Source: an uncultured Bacteroidales bacterium (GTDB taxonomy: Bacteria; Bacteroidota; Bacteroidia; Bacteroidales; UBA932). From it: DNA of 26,193 bases. Numbering within the stretch: the stretch's first letter is position 1; each line of letters opens with the position of its first letter. Location: positions 1-26,193 of the forward strand of contig CAKVAS010000028.1 in the NCBI GenBank assembly GCA_934725015.1, in the 5' to 3' direction. The notes under the pieces are model-generated. The model searched no databases, was not told where the DNA came from, and saw only the letters and a program-made list of their open reading frames with translations. This document shows positions 1 through 8,645 of the stretch, piece by piece. The position numbers and the translations under genes were made by a program.

Positions 1-233
1 GATTCCCTCTGTCATTTCGAGCGAAACGAAGTGAAGTCGAGAAATCTTTATGCAAAACAGAGATTCCCTCTGTCATTTCGAGCGAAACGAAGTGAAGTCG
101 AGAAATCTTTATGCAAAACACTGATTCCCTCTGTCATTTCGAGCGAAACGAAGTGAAGTCGAGAAATCTTTATGCAAAACAGTGATTCCCTCTGTCATTT
201 CGAGCGAAACGAAGTGAAGTCGAGAAATCTTTA
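1..233. repeat. 61-bp tandem repeat, about 3.8 copies
   Basis: The window opens inside a direct tandem repeat. Units begin at 1, 62, 123 and 184, each with GATTCCCTCTGTCATTTCGA, and the fourth breaks off after about 50 bp at AAATCTTTA. The copies are nearly identical, differing mainly in the last few bases before each new unit. Each unit holds an imperfect inverted repeat (ATTTCGA against TCGAGAAAT), so it could fold as a hairpin. The array ends about 23 bp before the guaA start and therefore occupies its promoter or 5' leader region. No gene is supported here. How far the array extends to the left is not visible. Confidence 0.9.
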
Positions 234-256
234 AATAAACACTGCCAACAAAATAT

Positions 257-1810
257 ATGACAGAAAAGATAATAATAGTTGATTTCGGGTCTCAATACAC
301 CCAGTTGATTGCCCGCAGAATCCGGGAAATGCAGGTCTATTGCGAAATTGTCCCATACAATAAATTCAGACAGGAGGATTCCGGCACGTGCGTCCCTTTC
401 GGCCCGGAGGTCAAGGGCGTAGTGCTCAGCGGAAGCCCATGCTCGGTGAGACAGGAAAACGCGCCGACAGTGAACCTCGACGGCATCAAGGGCAGCCTTC
501 CGCTGCTTGGAGTCTGCTACGGGGCACAGTACCTCGCGCAGTTCTTTGGAGGCAGCGTGGAGAAGTCCCCTACCCGTGAATACGGCCGCGCAGTGATGAA
601 TGTCCGTGACGGCTCCGACCCGCTCATGACAGGGCTGAGCGCAAGCTCGCAGGTCTGGATGTCCCACGGCGACACGATAACTTCCGTTCCGCCGACCTAC
701 CGCATCATCGCCTCGACCGAGGACGTGAACATCGCAGCCTTCCGCATCACGGGCGAACAGACCTGGGGGCTCCAGTTCCACCCGGAGGTATATCACAGCA
801 CCGAAGGAACGCAGCTGCTCCGCAATTTCGTACTCGGCATCTGCGGCTGCTCCGGCAACTGGACCAGCGAGGGCTTCATCGAGCAGACTGCCCGCGAGCT
901 GAAGGAAAAGCTCGGCGGCGACAAGGTCGTGCTCGGACTTTCCGGCGGAGTCGATTCTTCTGTCGCGGCAATGCTCCTGCACCGCGCCATCGGCGACAAC
1001 CTCCACTGCATCTTCGTGGATTCCGGCCTTATGAGAAAGAACGAGGCAGCCGAAGTGCTCGAGTCCTACAAGGGCATGGGGCTGAATGTCAGAGGGATTG
1101 ACGCGGCGGAAAGGTTCCTCGGCGACCTTCGCGGAGTGACCGACCCTGAAACAAAGAGAAAGATTATAGGCAAGGATTTCATCGAGGTCTTCAACGCGGC
1201 CGCCGGCGAAATAAAGGACGTGAAATGGCTCGGACAGGGGACGATTTATCCTGATGTGGTCGAGTCCGCCCAGGTGAACGGCACGGCCGTCGTAATCAAG
1301 TCCCACCACAACGTCGGAGGGCTTCCGGAGAAGATGAACCTCAAGATTGTGGAGCCGCTGCGCCTCCTGTTCAAGGACGAGGTGCGCAGAGTCGGCCGCC
1401 AGCTGGGCATCAGCGACAAGCTGATTGGGCGACACCCGTTCCCCGGTCCGGGGCTCGGCATCCGCATCATAGGCGAGGTCACGCAGGAGAAAGTCCATAT
1501 CCTTCAGGAAGTTGACAGCATCTATGTCGGTATCCTCCGGGAGACGGGTCTATACGACAAAATCTGGCAGGCCGGAGCCATCCTGCTCCCGGTTCAGAGC
1601 GTAGGAGTCATGGGCGACGAAAGGACCTACGAGAGCTGCGTGGCGCTCCGCGCCGTGACCTCTGTCGATGGTATGACAGCCGACTGGGCGCATATCCCCT
1701 ACGAGGTGCTGGCCCGGCTCTCCAACGAGATAATAAACAAGGTCAAGGGGGTTAACCGAGTGGTGTATGACATTTCCTCCAAACCGCCTGCAACCATCGA
1801 GTGGGAGTAG
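257..1810 (+). CDS. guaA: GMP synthase (glutamine-hydrolysing)
   Basis: GuaA converts XMP, ATP and glutamine to GMP in the cytoplasm, the last step of de novo guanine nucleotide synthesis. The 517-residue length is the usual full length. Residues 1-195 form a class I glutamine amidotransferase with nucleophile Cys87 (GVCYGAQ) and the His175/Glu177 pair (QFHPE). The ATP pyrophosphatase domain follows, with the P-loop SGGVDSS at about 229-235. The C-terminal dimerisation domain contains PFPGPGLGIR and ends in PPATIEWE, as is typical of the family. The ATG at 257 gives the canonical MTEKIIIVDFGSQY start. The gene stands alone, directly after the 61-bp tandem repeat and directly before a long palindrome. 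Nothing is missing or broken. Confidence 0.98.
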   Translation: MTEKIIIVDFGSQYTQLIARRIREMQVYCEIVPYNKFRQEDSGTCVPFGPEVKGVVLSGSPCSVRQENAPTVNLDGIKGSLPLLGVCYGAQYLAQFFGGSVEKSPTREYGRAVMNVRDGSDPLMTGLSASSQVWMSHGDTITSVPPTYRIIASTEDVNIAAFRITGEQTWGLQFHPEVYHSTEGTQLLRNFVLGICGCSGNWTSEGFIEQTARELKEKLGGDKVVLGLSGGVDSSVAAMLLHRAIGDNLHCIFVDSGLMRKNEAAEVLESYKGMGLNVRGIDAAERFLGDLRGVTDPETKRKIIGKDFIEVFNAAAGEIKDVKWLGQGTIYPDVVESAQVNGTAVVIKSHHNVGGLPEKMNLKIVEPLRLLFKDEVRRVGRQLGISDKLIGRHPFPGPGLGIRIIGEVTQEKVHILQEVDSIYVGILRETGLYDKIWQAGAILLPVQSVGVMGDERTYESCVALRAVTSVDGMTADWAHIPYEVLARLSNEIINKVKGVNRVVYDISSKPPATIEWE

Positions 1811-1811
1811 C

Positions 1812-1937
1812 GGGCGGGGCGCAGAAAAGGCGGCCTGCTTCGTTGGGCGGCTTGATGAAATCCTCACAGCCGCCAAGGCTGCTGCGGTTTCATCCGCGCC
1901 GTCCGCCTTGCATCCCATCCTTTTCTGCGCCCCGCCC
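1812..1937. repeat. Long imperfect palindrome downstream of guaA
   Basis: Immediately after the guaA stop codon a 19-bp arm (GGGCGGGGCGCAGAAAAGG, about 1812-1830) is repeated in inverted orientation at about 1919-1937. Between the arms further complementary stretches align (GATGAAA against TTTCATC, and GCAGCC near the centre). The whole 126 bp can therefore fold into one long interrupted hairpin. It could act as a transcript 3' structure, a repetitive intergenic element or a small non-autonomous element remnant. The rest of the interval to 2075 shows no gene I can support. Confidence 0.75.
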
Positions 1938-2075
1938 TCCCGGCTGTTGCCTAGGAAACACGAAATAAGAAACATATACAATGAATAAACTGCTTCAGAT
2001 TTGTCTCTGATTTTCCGAGTATAGATTTCTTTTGGAAGAAATAGTGCAGTAAAAGGGGAAAAAGATAATCAGTAA

Positions 2076-2110
2076 AAGAAAAAACCGCCTTCACAAGCGG
2101 TTTTTTTCTT
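2076..2110. terminator. Bidirectional intrinsic terminator
   Basis: The stem AAAAAACCGC / GCGGTTTTTT surrounds a short loop (about CTTCACAA). It has an A run on the left and a T run on the right, so it reads as a rho-independent terminator on both strands. It lies between the convergent guaA (plus) and the nucleotidyltransferase-like gene (minus). Confidence 0.8.
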
Positions 2111-2186
2111 GCCTTTCGGCAAATCTCATAAAAATGGCTAAACGATTATTGATGCTGCAAAGGTAGCGCTACGCGGCGGGGATGGC

Positions 2187-2206
2187 AATACCCACAAATG
2201 GGTATT
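2187..2206. other. Short perfect hairpin AATACCCA/TGGGTATT
   Basis: A perfect 8-bp inverted repeat with a CAAA loop, followed by TTTT on the plus strand, lies about 40 bp past the end of the minus-strand nucleotidyltransferase-like gene. It could be a second weak plus-strand terminator. Its role is not determined. Confidence 0.4.
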
Positions 2207-2246
2207 TTGAGAACCGTGCGCCCGTCGGCGGCAGTCGCGGCACCAC

Positions 2247-3386
2247 TCAGTGCGCGATGGTCTTGGGCTTGAGAAGATGGGAGAAGGAGGACTGGACGAA
2301 AGTCCATGCCCACGGCTCGGGATAGACAATCCGATGCTTCCACTTGTTGGCGCGGAAACGCCTGATTTTCCAGATGACAGTCTTGAGGAAACCGTCAGCG
2401 GGCATGGTCTGGTCCGGAAACTCTGGATTGAGGACATCCGCGAGAATCCTGTCTTCAAGAAACTCGTCATGCACGCGGTCCGGAACAATGGAGCCGTCAA
2501 GGCCGAGGTAGCGGACACAGATGCCCGTCACGGCATCGGTGAAGCGTTTCATGCAGAAATCGGCATAAATCCCGTTGATGCGCGTCCAATCGACATTGCA
2601 TCCCTCGCGCTCGACAAACTGCTTCCAGTCGCACAGATGCCTCATGCTCACCCGCTCCGCGGCGAAATGGGCGGCAAGATGCCTCATGAGAAAAAGCGCG
2701 TTCAAAGTCGGGCCGGGAAGAAGAAGGCTGCCCTCGACTCCGTTTTCTCCCATGGCGGTCACTTCCCTGCCGCTTTCCTCACGCACGACAGTCTTGAGCA
2801 AGTCATCGAACCTCGCGTCACTGCGGCGGGCGTGGCGGGCGACGAAATCATAGTGGTTCTCGACAAGCAGCCCCTTATAGACAAACTTGGTGTGATGATG
2901 CACGTCATTGGAAATCTTTATCCCCAGTTTTCCCGAGACCAGTTCGTCCGCCCGACGGTATTCCCCGAAGTTCCAGATGTCTATGTCGCTGAAGCTGCGG
3001 TGCTTCGGAACCGGATAGTACAGGCTCAGCCCCCATCCCTTCAGCAGCATGAAAGGAACCCCGTTCGACGAGAAGAAATCCGCGAGCTCCGCCACGGCGT
3101 TCTGCCTGGCCTCGTATTTCTCCTCCTCCACGGCAGCCCTTCCGACGAGACGGAGCCACGCGCCGTCGGGAATCTTCAGTTCACTGCCATTCTGTGCCTC
3201 GGCACGACAGTTTGTCACTCCGTCCATGACAATCCCGCTCAGATGATGCGGGCCGGCAAGGGCTACGAGCGTGTCCCAGTCTTCCGGCGCGAGTTTCGCG
3301 GCCTTAGCCACGAGGCCGCCGCATACGGAGCCGTCTCCCAGCCCGGCACGAACAAGCCCGGTCAATATATTCTCAACATTAGTCAT
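2247..3386 (-). CDS. Nucleotidyltransferase-fold family protein (NTP_transf_5-like)
   Basis: This 379-residue protein resembles the uncharacterised nucleotidyltransferase family NTP_transf_5 (PF14907). The visible core is PFMLLKGWGLSLYYP at about residues 111-125, then RSFSDIDIW at about 130-138, whose Asp134/Asp136 would be the metal-binding DxD pair. HHHTKFVYKG follows and then a helical C-terminal half containing LMRHLAAHFA and HLCDWKQF, features common in this family. There is no signal peptide or clear membrane segment. In Bacteroidota such proteins often occur near polysaccharide genes, but here it stands alone, so substrate and pathway are unknown. The ATG at 3386 is the first in frame, and a TAAATTTG promoter-like box lies about 86 bp upstream. 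Confidence 0.8.
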   Translation of the reverse strand: MTNVENILTGLVRAGLGDGSVCGGLVAKAAKLAPEDWDTLVALAGPHHLSGIVMDGVTNCRAEAQNGSELKIPDGAWLRLVGRAAVEEEKYEARQNAVAELADFFSSNGVPFMLLKGWGLSLYYPVPKHRSFSDIDIWNFGEYRRADELVSGKLGIKISNDVHHHTKFVYKGLLVENHYDFVARHARRSDARFDDLLKTVVREESGREVTAMGENGVEGSLLLPGPTLNALFLMRHLAAHFAAERVSMRHLCDWKQFVEREGCNVDWTRINGIYADFCMKRFTDAVTGICVRYLGLDGSIVPDRVHDEFLEDRILADVLNPEFPDQTMPADGFLKTVIWKIRRFRANKWKHRIVYPEPWAWTFVQSSFSHLLKPKTIAH

Positions 3387-3471
3387 AAGTTCAAGATTCT
3401 TAGCAAGTTCAGGCCTGAAAAACGCTTATTTCCGCCCGATGCCGGATTTCGTTTCCCAAGCACATAATCTG

Positions 3472-3479
3472 CAAATTTA
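3472..3479 (-). promoter_or_regulatory. Candidate -7 box TAAATTTG
   Basis: TAAATTTG on the minus strand matches the Bacteroidota -7 consensus TAnnTTTG. It sits 86 bp upstream of the nucleotidyltransferase-like start. No TTTG -33 box is visible at the right spacing, so the call is tentative. Confidence 0.35.
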
Positions 3480-3619
3480 TGAATCATTTTCGGATATATC
3501 ACGTGTTTGTGCCCATAAAATTTTCATATCGTCGAACGCTTACATTTTCCAACAGGATGGCATTGCTTTTGCATCGAATCGACGCGGTTTTGATGTTAAA
3601 CTTTTAAAACTATAAGATT

Positions 3620-4099
3620 ATGATTACAGAAAAACTTCAGAAAGAATTCAACGAGCAGATTACCGCTGAGTTGTGGTCTTCACAGTTATATCTTCAGATG
3701 GCGTTCTTCCTCAAGAAAGAGGGCTGGGACGGCTTCGCGCACTGGATGGAGAAACAGTCCGATGAAGAGAAGGAGCACGCCTGCTCCATGGCGGATTTCG
3801 TCATAAAGAGAGGCGGCGAGGTCAAGCTTCAGATGATTGACGTCGTTCCTTGCGGCTGGGGGAGCGTCCTTGAGGTCTTCGAGCATGTTGCGGAGCATGA
3901 GCGTCACGTGTCAAAGCTCATTGACGACCTCGTTGCCGTGGCTCACGATGAAAAGGACAACGCCGCTCAGGACTTCCTTTGGGGATTCGTCCGCGAGCAG
4001 GTCGAGGAAGAGGCAACCGCCGACACAATTCTCGCAAAGGTAAAGCACGCCGGCGAGGCGGGACTGACCTTCGTGGATGCAGAGCTTGCAAAGAGGTAG
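3620..4099 (+). CDS. ftnA: Bacterial non-haem ferritin
   Basis: A 159-residue iron-storage ferritin that oxidises Fe(II) and stores iron in a 24-subunit cytoplasmic shell. The di-iron ferroxidase ligands are all present: Glu17, Glu50 and His53 (SDEEKEHA), Glu94 and the Gln127/Glu130 pair (REQVEEE). The overall length and the four-helix pattern fit FtnA. The ATG at 3620 gives MITEKLQKEFNEQI, a normal ferritin N-terminus. The gene is monocistronic. It is divergent from the nucleotidyltransferase-like gene across a 233-bp spacer that holds promoters but no other gene I can see, and it is closed by a strong terminator. A convincing promoter for this gene could not be picked out. Confidence 0.96.
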   Translation: MITEKLQKEFNEQITAELWSSQLYLQMAFFLKKEGWDGFAHWMEKQSDEEKEHACSMADFVIKRGGEVKLQMIDVVPCGWGSVLEVFEHVAEHERHVSKLIDDLVAVAHDEKDNAAQDFLWGFVREQVEEEATADTILAKVKHAGEAGLTFVDAELAKR

Positions 4100-4124
4100 T
4101 CTTCAGAAGACGTGGAAAGGGAAG

Positions 4125-4160
4125 GCGCCCGCCGTTTCGTCCGGCGGGCGCTTTTATTTT
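4125..4160 (+). terminator. Intrinsic terminator of ferritin gene
   Basis: The GC-rich 10-bp stem GCGCCCGCCG / CGGCGGGCGC is followed by TTTTATTTT, 26 bp after the ferritin stop. The minus-strand side lacks a clean T run, so it probably serves mainly the plus strand. It may still slow transcripts from the opposing sensor kinase. Confidence 0.9.
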
Positions 4161-4191
4161 GCGCCGGCATTTGAAGGTTTCCAAGTTCTTC

Positions 4192-5499
4192 TCACTTCCT
4201 CAGCGTGAAGAAGAACTGGAGCCCGTGCGGCTGCATATTCGAGACCTTGATTTCGCCTCCATGGAAGGCGACGGCATTGCGCACGATTGAAAGTCCGAGA
4301 CCGGAACCGCCCTCGTCGCGGGTGCGTCCCTCTGAAATGCGGTAGAACCGCTCGAACAGCCTCGGAAGATGCTCCGGAGGGACTCCGCAGCCGGTGTCGG
4401 AATAGTGCAGGCATATGGAGTCCCCCGCATCCTCAAAGCCGGCTTCGGAATGAGGGCAGCGTTCGATGCGGACCGTGACTCCCCTCCCGGCATATTTAAG
4501 GGTATTCTCCAGCAGATTGCGGAACAGCGCATGAAGCAGGGTCCTGTTGCCACATATCCTGAAATCCGGAGAGAGCCTGTTCTCCACGCGGTTTCCGTTC
4601 TCCTCCATGCGTGCCGTGAACTCCGAGACGGCGTCGTCAACAATCTCACCGACACTGACAATCTGCTTCACAAGCTTCTCCGGCGACTCCTCGATACGGC
4701 TTATAATCGCGACGTCCCGGATGAGGTCGGACAGGCGTACGGACTGCATATACGCCCTGTGGATGAAGGCCCTGCGGCGCTCGGCGTCCATGTCCGGGCA
4801 GGATTCCAGAGTCTCAAGATAGCCCATTATCCCGGCCACGGGCGTCCGCAGTTCATGGGAGATGTTGCTGGTCATCTGCTGCTTCAGCGTCGCGACCGCC
4901 CTGTCGCTGTCGTCCTTGTACTGCGTCTGGAACTTCTGTATGTCGTAGCCGAAGCGGGAGGACAGGAGTATGATTATCAGAAGAGAAAGGGCGAAGAGCA
5001 GCGCGGAGACGAGCAGGAAAATGCTGTTGGGGCGGATGCGCGGCTTGACGTCATCGTCATAAGGCAGTGCGACACGTATGATTCTGTCCCCGTAAGTCTT
5101 TGAATAGTAGAGATATTTCATCCCTGTCGTCTCCGATTTCCGCACGCTCGTAGCCACATTCTCGCGCATCGACGCGCTGACTTCCGGACGGTCGGAATGA
5201 TCCACGCCGCCGAGCGAGTCCACGCTGTCGAAAAGGACGGTTCCCGCCGTGTCGAGCACAGTTGCACGCAGCTCTGATGGGAAAAGAGCCGTGACGGTCC
5301 CGTAATCGTCAGTCCGGGAGAGAATTTCCGCATAGGCGTCGAGGTCGTTCTGCACGAACTGAACCCTGGTCTGGGTGTCAAGCCTGACCTGAAACACGAC
5401 CAGCATCACGGCAAACACTGCAAAGGCCGCGGCGAAGCTGGCTATCAGCCGCCCTCTGAAAGTCCCCCGGGCGGCATCCGGTGCAACTCCCGTCCTCAT
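4192..5499 (-). CDS. Two-component sensor histidine kinase (PhoR-like)
   Basis: This 435-residue membrane sensor phosphorylates the regulator encoded just upstream. An N-terminal transmembrane helix (about 20-37) and a second one (about 160-180) flank a roughly 120-residue periplasmic domain. The kinase core follows: an H box with phospho-acceptor His215 in SNISHELRTP, then N box (NLLENTLKYA), G1 (DTGCGVP), F region (LFERFYRI) and G2 (GGSGLGLSIV). The ATG at 5499 is chosen because it overlaps the regulator's stop codon as ATGA; a longer in-frame start exists at 5547 but lies within the regulator gene. There is no HAMP or PAS domain that I can recognise. The neighbouring phosphate transporter suggests phosphate sensing, which is inference. 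Confidence 0.92.
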   Translation of the reverse strand: MRTGVAPDAARGTFRGRLIASFAAAFAVFAVMLVVFQVRLDTQTRVQFVQNDLDAYAEILSRTDDYGTVTALFPSELRATVLDTAGTVLFDSVDSLGGVDHSDRPEVSASMRENVATSVRKSETTGMKYLYYSKTYGDRIIRVALPYDDDVKPRIRPNSIFLLVSALLFALSLLIIILLSSRFGYDIQKFQTQYKDDSDRAVATLKQQMTSNISHELRTPVAGIMGYLETLESCPDMDAERRRAFIHRAYMQSVRLSDLIRDVAIISRIEESPEKLVKQIVSVGEIVDDAVSEFTARMEENGNRVENRLSPDFRICGNRTLLHALFRNLLENTLKYAGRGVTVRIERCPHSEAGFEDAGDSICLHYSDTGCGVPPEHLPRLFERFYRISEGRTRDEGGSGLGLSIVRNAVAFHGGEIKVSNMQPHGLQFFFTLRK

Positions 5500-6203
5500 G
5501 GCTGAATCTGAAAGCTGTACCCGAATCCGGAACGGTTGGTGATGCATGACTTCATGCGTCCCAGCTTCGCCCTTATCCTCGCGATGTGCACATCTATCGT
5601 CCTGTCAAGCACATAGGGAGCGTCCTTCCACAGCAAGTCAATAATTTCCTCACGGGAGAAAATCTTGCCCGGCTGAGCGGCCAGCAGCGACAGCAGCTCG
5701 AACTCCTTGCGGGAAAGAACTACCGGCGCCCCATCGACATAGACCATCTTGGACTTGCGGTCAATCTTCAGCGCACCCTCGTCAATCAGGTCCCCTGCGC
5801 TTTCCTTCGCGGCCGGTGCGCTCCTCCGCAGCACGGCCTTCACCCGCGCCAGCACCTCCTGAACCGAGAACGGCTTGCTGATGTAGTCGTCTCCTCCGGC
5901 AGAAAAGCCGGTCAGAAGGTCATTTTCGGCGGCACGGGCCGTCAGAAATATAACAGGAGTGTCCATGTGCCTCTCCTTCCGGACAATCTCCGCCATCCTG
6001 AACCCGGACATTCCCGCCATCATCACGTCGAGCAGAATCAGAGCGTGAGCGGGGGTCAGCAAGGAGAGAGCCTCCTCTGCGGACGATGCCGTATCGACCT
6101 GATAACCTGCGTTTTCGAGGTTGAACTTGAGAATTTCGCATATATCCTCCTCGTCATCGACGACAAGAATCCTGTTTCCCGTAACATTCGCGTTTTCAGC
6201 CAT
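5496..6203 (-). CDS. OmpR/PhoB-family response regulator
   Basis: This is a 235-residue DNA-binding response regulator. The receiver domain (about 9-125) has the acidic pocket Asp16/Asp17 (VVDDEED), phospho-acceptor Asp59 (LLDVMM), Thr88 (FLTARA) and Lys110 (SKPF). The C-terminal winged helix (about 140-235) contains LSRKEFELLSLL, FSREEIIDLLW and DRTIDVHIARIRAKLG, typical of the OmpR/PhoB class. It is translationally coupled to the sensor kinase by a 4-bp overlap. A TATATTTG box about 66 bp upstream is a plausible promoter. The gene is divergent from the PiT transporter, which suggests but does not prove a PhoB-like role. Confidence 0.93.
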   Translation of the reverse strand: MAENANVTGNRILVVDDEEDICEILKFNLENAGYQVDTASSAEEALSLLTPAHALILLDVMMAGMSGFRMAEIVRKERHMDTPVIFLTARAAENDLLTGFSAGGDDYISKPFSVQEVLARVKAVLRRSAPAAKESAGDLIDEGALKIDRKSKMVYVDGAPVVLSRKEFELLSLLAAQPGKIFSREEIIDLLWKDAPYVLDRTIDVHIARIRAKLGRMKSCITNRSGFGYSFQIQP

Positions 6204-6268
6204 ATAGTAAATTATATATCTCTTTCCTCAAATATTCCGCCACATCCGCACATTCCCATATCCGACCG

Positions 6269-6276
6269 CAAATATA
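6269..6276 (-). promoter_or_regulatory. Candidate -7 box TATATTTG for the two-component operon
   Basis: It matches TAnnTTTG on the minus strand, about 66 bp before the regulator start. No good -33 TTTG is seen at about 20 bp spacing. Confidence 0.4.
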
Positions 6277-6372
6277 ATCAGTTTTATACTTATCATCCCC
6301 CGAAGACCGCAAAATATTCGCGGCGTAACAAAAAATTAACAAATCCGTAATATCCCCCCAACAAATTCGGAA

Positions 6373-6380
6373 TATTTTTG
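6373..6380 (+). promoter_or_regulatory. Candidate -7 box TATTTTTG for the PiT gene
   Basis: It matches TAnnTTTG and ends 21 bp before the transporter ATG, which would give a short leader. No clear -33 box is present. Confidence 0.35.
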
Positions 6381-6401
6381 CAACGAAAAATTTGAGACAA
6401 T

Positions 6402-8642
6402 ATGAATACTGTTTATCTTGGCTTCGTCATCTTCCTTTTCCTGCTGGCGATTTCGGATCTTTGGGTCGGGGTCAGCAACGACGCGGTCAACTTTCTTAAT
6501 TCGGCGGTGGGTTCAAAGGCCGCCAAGTTCCGGACAATCATCACGATAGCTGCCGTCGGCGTATTCTGCGGAGCGGTGATGAGCAACGGCATGATGGATG
6601 TCGCGAGACATGGTATCTTCCGCCCGGAACAGTTCGCGTTCAGTGAAATCATGCTCATCTGCCTTGCGGTGATGGTCACGGACATAGTGCTTCTGGACGC
6701 GTTCAACTCGCTCGGAATGCCGACATCGACGACCGTCTCGCTCGTGTTCGAGCTCCTCGGAGCGACCTGCGCACTGACGATGATAAAGATGAACGCTGGC
6801 AGCGGGCTCGGATTCTCCGACTACATGAACACGTCAAAGGCCCTTCAGGTCATACTCGCAATCTTCATCTCCGTGGCAATCGCCTTTGTCGTGGGAATGT
6901 TCGTGCAGTGGGTCGTGAGGCTCATCTTCACGTTCAGCTACAGGAACAGCTCGCTGAAATGGAAAATCGGGATATTCGGCGGAGTGTCCGTCACCGCGAT
7001 AGTTTATTTCATGCTCTTCAAGGGGCTTAAGTCCATGGCTTTCATGACCGAGGGGGTAAAGGAATGGCTCGGAGCGAACACGCCTTGGATTCTTGCCTGC
7101 TGCCTCGTGTTCTTCACGCTGCTGATGCAGGGGCTTCATGCACTGAAAGTCAATGTGTTCAAGGTCGTGGTTCTCGTCGGGACCTTCGCGCTCGCGACGG
7201 CGTTCGCCGGGAATGACCTCGTGAACTTCATAGGAGTGCCTCTCACAGGCTACGCCTCCTATCAGGACTGGCTTGCCTCCGGGGCGGGAGACCCGTCAGC
7301 CCACATGATGGGAGTGCTGAACGGAGAGGCCAGAACTCCGCTGGTATTCCTCATCGCGGCGGGAGCGGTGATGGTGCTGGCGCTGGCGACGTCTAAGAAG
7401 GCCCACAACGTGACAAAAACTGAGCTGAACCTCGCCAAGCAGGAAGAGGGAGAGGAGATGTTCGGCACCTCAAGGGTGGCGCGCAGCCTCGTCCGCTTCG
7501 GGAACGGCCTCGCGCACGCCGTTGTGGCCGTCACTCCGGAGCGCTTCCGGGAATGGGCGGACAGGCGTTTCGACCGCAGTCACGTGGAGATTGAGGAGGG
7601 GGCGCAGTACGACCTCGTGCGGGCATCGGTGAATCTCGTGACCGCGTCGCTGCTTATTGCCCTCGGCACGTCGCTGAAGCTGCCGCTCTCGACGACCTAC
7701 GTGACCTTCATGGTGGCGATGGCAACCTCGCTCGCGGACAAGGCATGGGGACGCGAGAGCGCCGTCTATAGGATTACAGGAGTGCTTTCCGTCATCGGCG
7801 GATGGTTCCTAACCGCGGCGATAGCCTTCGCGGCGGCGTTCATCATCGCTCTCATAATGCACTGGGGCGGGATGCCGGCCATGGTCATCATCGTCATAGC
7901 GGCGCTTGCAGTGATGATTCACAGCAACATCAGCTACAAGAAGCGCAGCGAGGAGGAAAACGGGGACAAGATGTTCCGCAGCATAATCCGCTCGACGGTT
8001 CCGGAAGAGACTGACAGGCTCGTCTGCCGCTATGTGGGAACGAACGAGAGCCTTCTTCTCGGCAACATCCTCCGGCAGTACCGCAGCGTCACGGACGGTC
8101 TTCTGACGGAAAATGTCAGACAGCTCCGGAAATCGCGCTACGAGCTGATGGACAAGAAGGGGATGGTGAAGAACATCCGCAGAAAGGAGACCATCTGCAT
8201 ACGCCACCTCGATCAGGAGGCCGCAATGAGGAAGGGCGCCTGGTTCTTTGCATCATTTAATGAGCTTGAGCAGCTCTACTACGCCATCCGCCGCATCTGC
8301 GAGCCCGCCTACGAGCACATCGACAATCACTTCACGCCGATTCCGGAGAAGTATGTCTCCGAGTTCATCCCTGAGAGGGACCGTCTGATTGGCTATATGG
8401 ATGAAATCATCATGCGCGGCGAGGACGGCGAATATGAAAGGCTGAAGGAGATGGAGGCCAAGCTCAAGGCCGTCCAGAAAGACTTTTCAGACATGAGGAA
8501 GTCGCTCATGGAGGACATCCGCAACAACTCCGTGAACATGAACACCGGCTACCTCTACCTCAATGTCCTCCAGGAATCGGAGCAGATGGCCATCATCCTG
8601 AAACAGATGATCCGCTCCTCCCGCAAATTCCAGCTGTCATAA
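6402..8642 (+). CDS. PiT-family inorganic phosphate transporter with PhoU-like tail
   Basis: This 746-residue inner-membrane protein belongs to the PiT family of phosphate permeases. The family's repeated signature is visible twice, as SNDAVNFLNSAVGSKAA near the N-terminus and as GNDLVNFIGVPL near residue 270. Each is followed by the PTSTTVSLV / PLSTTYVTFMVA type of motif. There are about ten to twelve hydrophobic segments up to about residue 515. The last 200 or so residues are hydrophilic and helical (from about SIIRSTVPEETDRLV) and resemble a PhoU-like domain, a layout common in Bacteroidota. It is divergent from the sensor/regulator pair and ends 3 bp before the convergent Rpn-type gene. 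Confidence 0.95.
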   Translation: MNTVYLGFVIFLFLLAISDLWVGVSNDAVNFLNSAVGSKAAKFRTIITIAAVGVFCGAVMSNGMMDVARHGIFRPEQFAFSEIMLICLAVMVTDIVLLDAFNSLGMPTSTTVSLVFELLGATCALTMIKMNAGSGLGFSDYMNTSKALQVILAIFISVAIAFVVGMFVQWVVRLIFTFSYRNSSLKWKIGIFGGVSVTAIVYFMLFKGLKSMAFMTEGVKEWLGANTPWILACCLVFFTLLMQGLHALKVNVFKVVVLVGTFALATAFAGNDLVNFIGVPLTGYASYQDWLASGAGDPSAHMMGVLNGEARTPLVFLIAAGAVMVLALATSKKAHNVTKTELNLAKQEEGEEMFGTSRVARSLVRFGNGLAHAVVAVTPERFREWADRRFDRSHVEIEEGAQYDLVRASVNLVTASLLIALGTSLKLPLSTTYVTFMVAMATSLADKAWGRESAVYRITGVLSVIGGWFLTAAIAFAAAFIIALIMHWGGMPAMVIIVIAALAVMIHSNISYKKRSEEENGDKMFRSIIRSTVPEETDRLVCRYVGTNESLLLGNILRQYRSVTDGLLTENVRQLRKSRYELMDKKGMVKNIRRKETICIRHLDQEAAMRKGAWFFASFNELEQLYYAIRRICEPAYEHIDNHFTPIPEKYVSEFIPERDRLIGYMDEIIMRGEDGEYERLKEMEAKLKAVQKDFSDMRKSLMEDIRNNSVNMNTGYLYLNVLQESEQMAIILKQMIRSSRKFQLS

Positions 8643-8645
8643 ACC

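Noticed and set aside
170..1498. 442-codon open frame antisense to guaA
   Set aside because: It overlaps the tandem repeat and the opposite strand of an unmistakable GuaA; no family resemblance.
1550..1981. 143-codon minus-strand frame across the guaA end and the palindrome
   Set aside because: It is mostly antisense to guaA; the rest is the palindrome.
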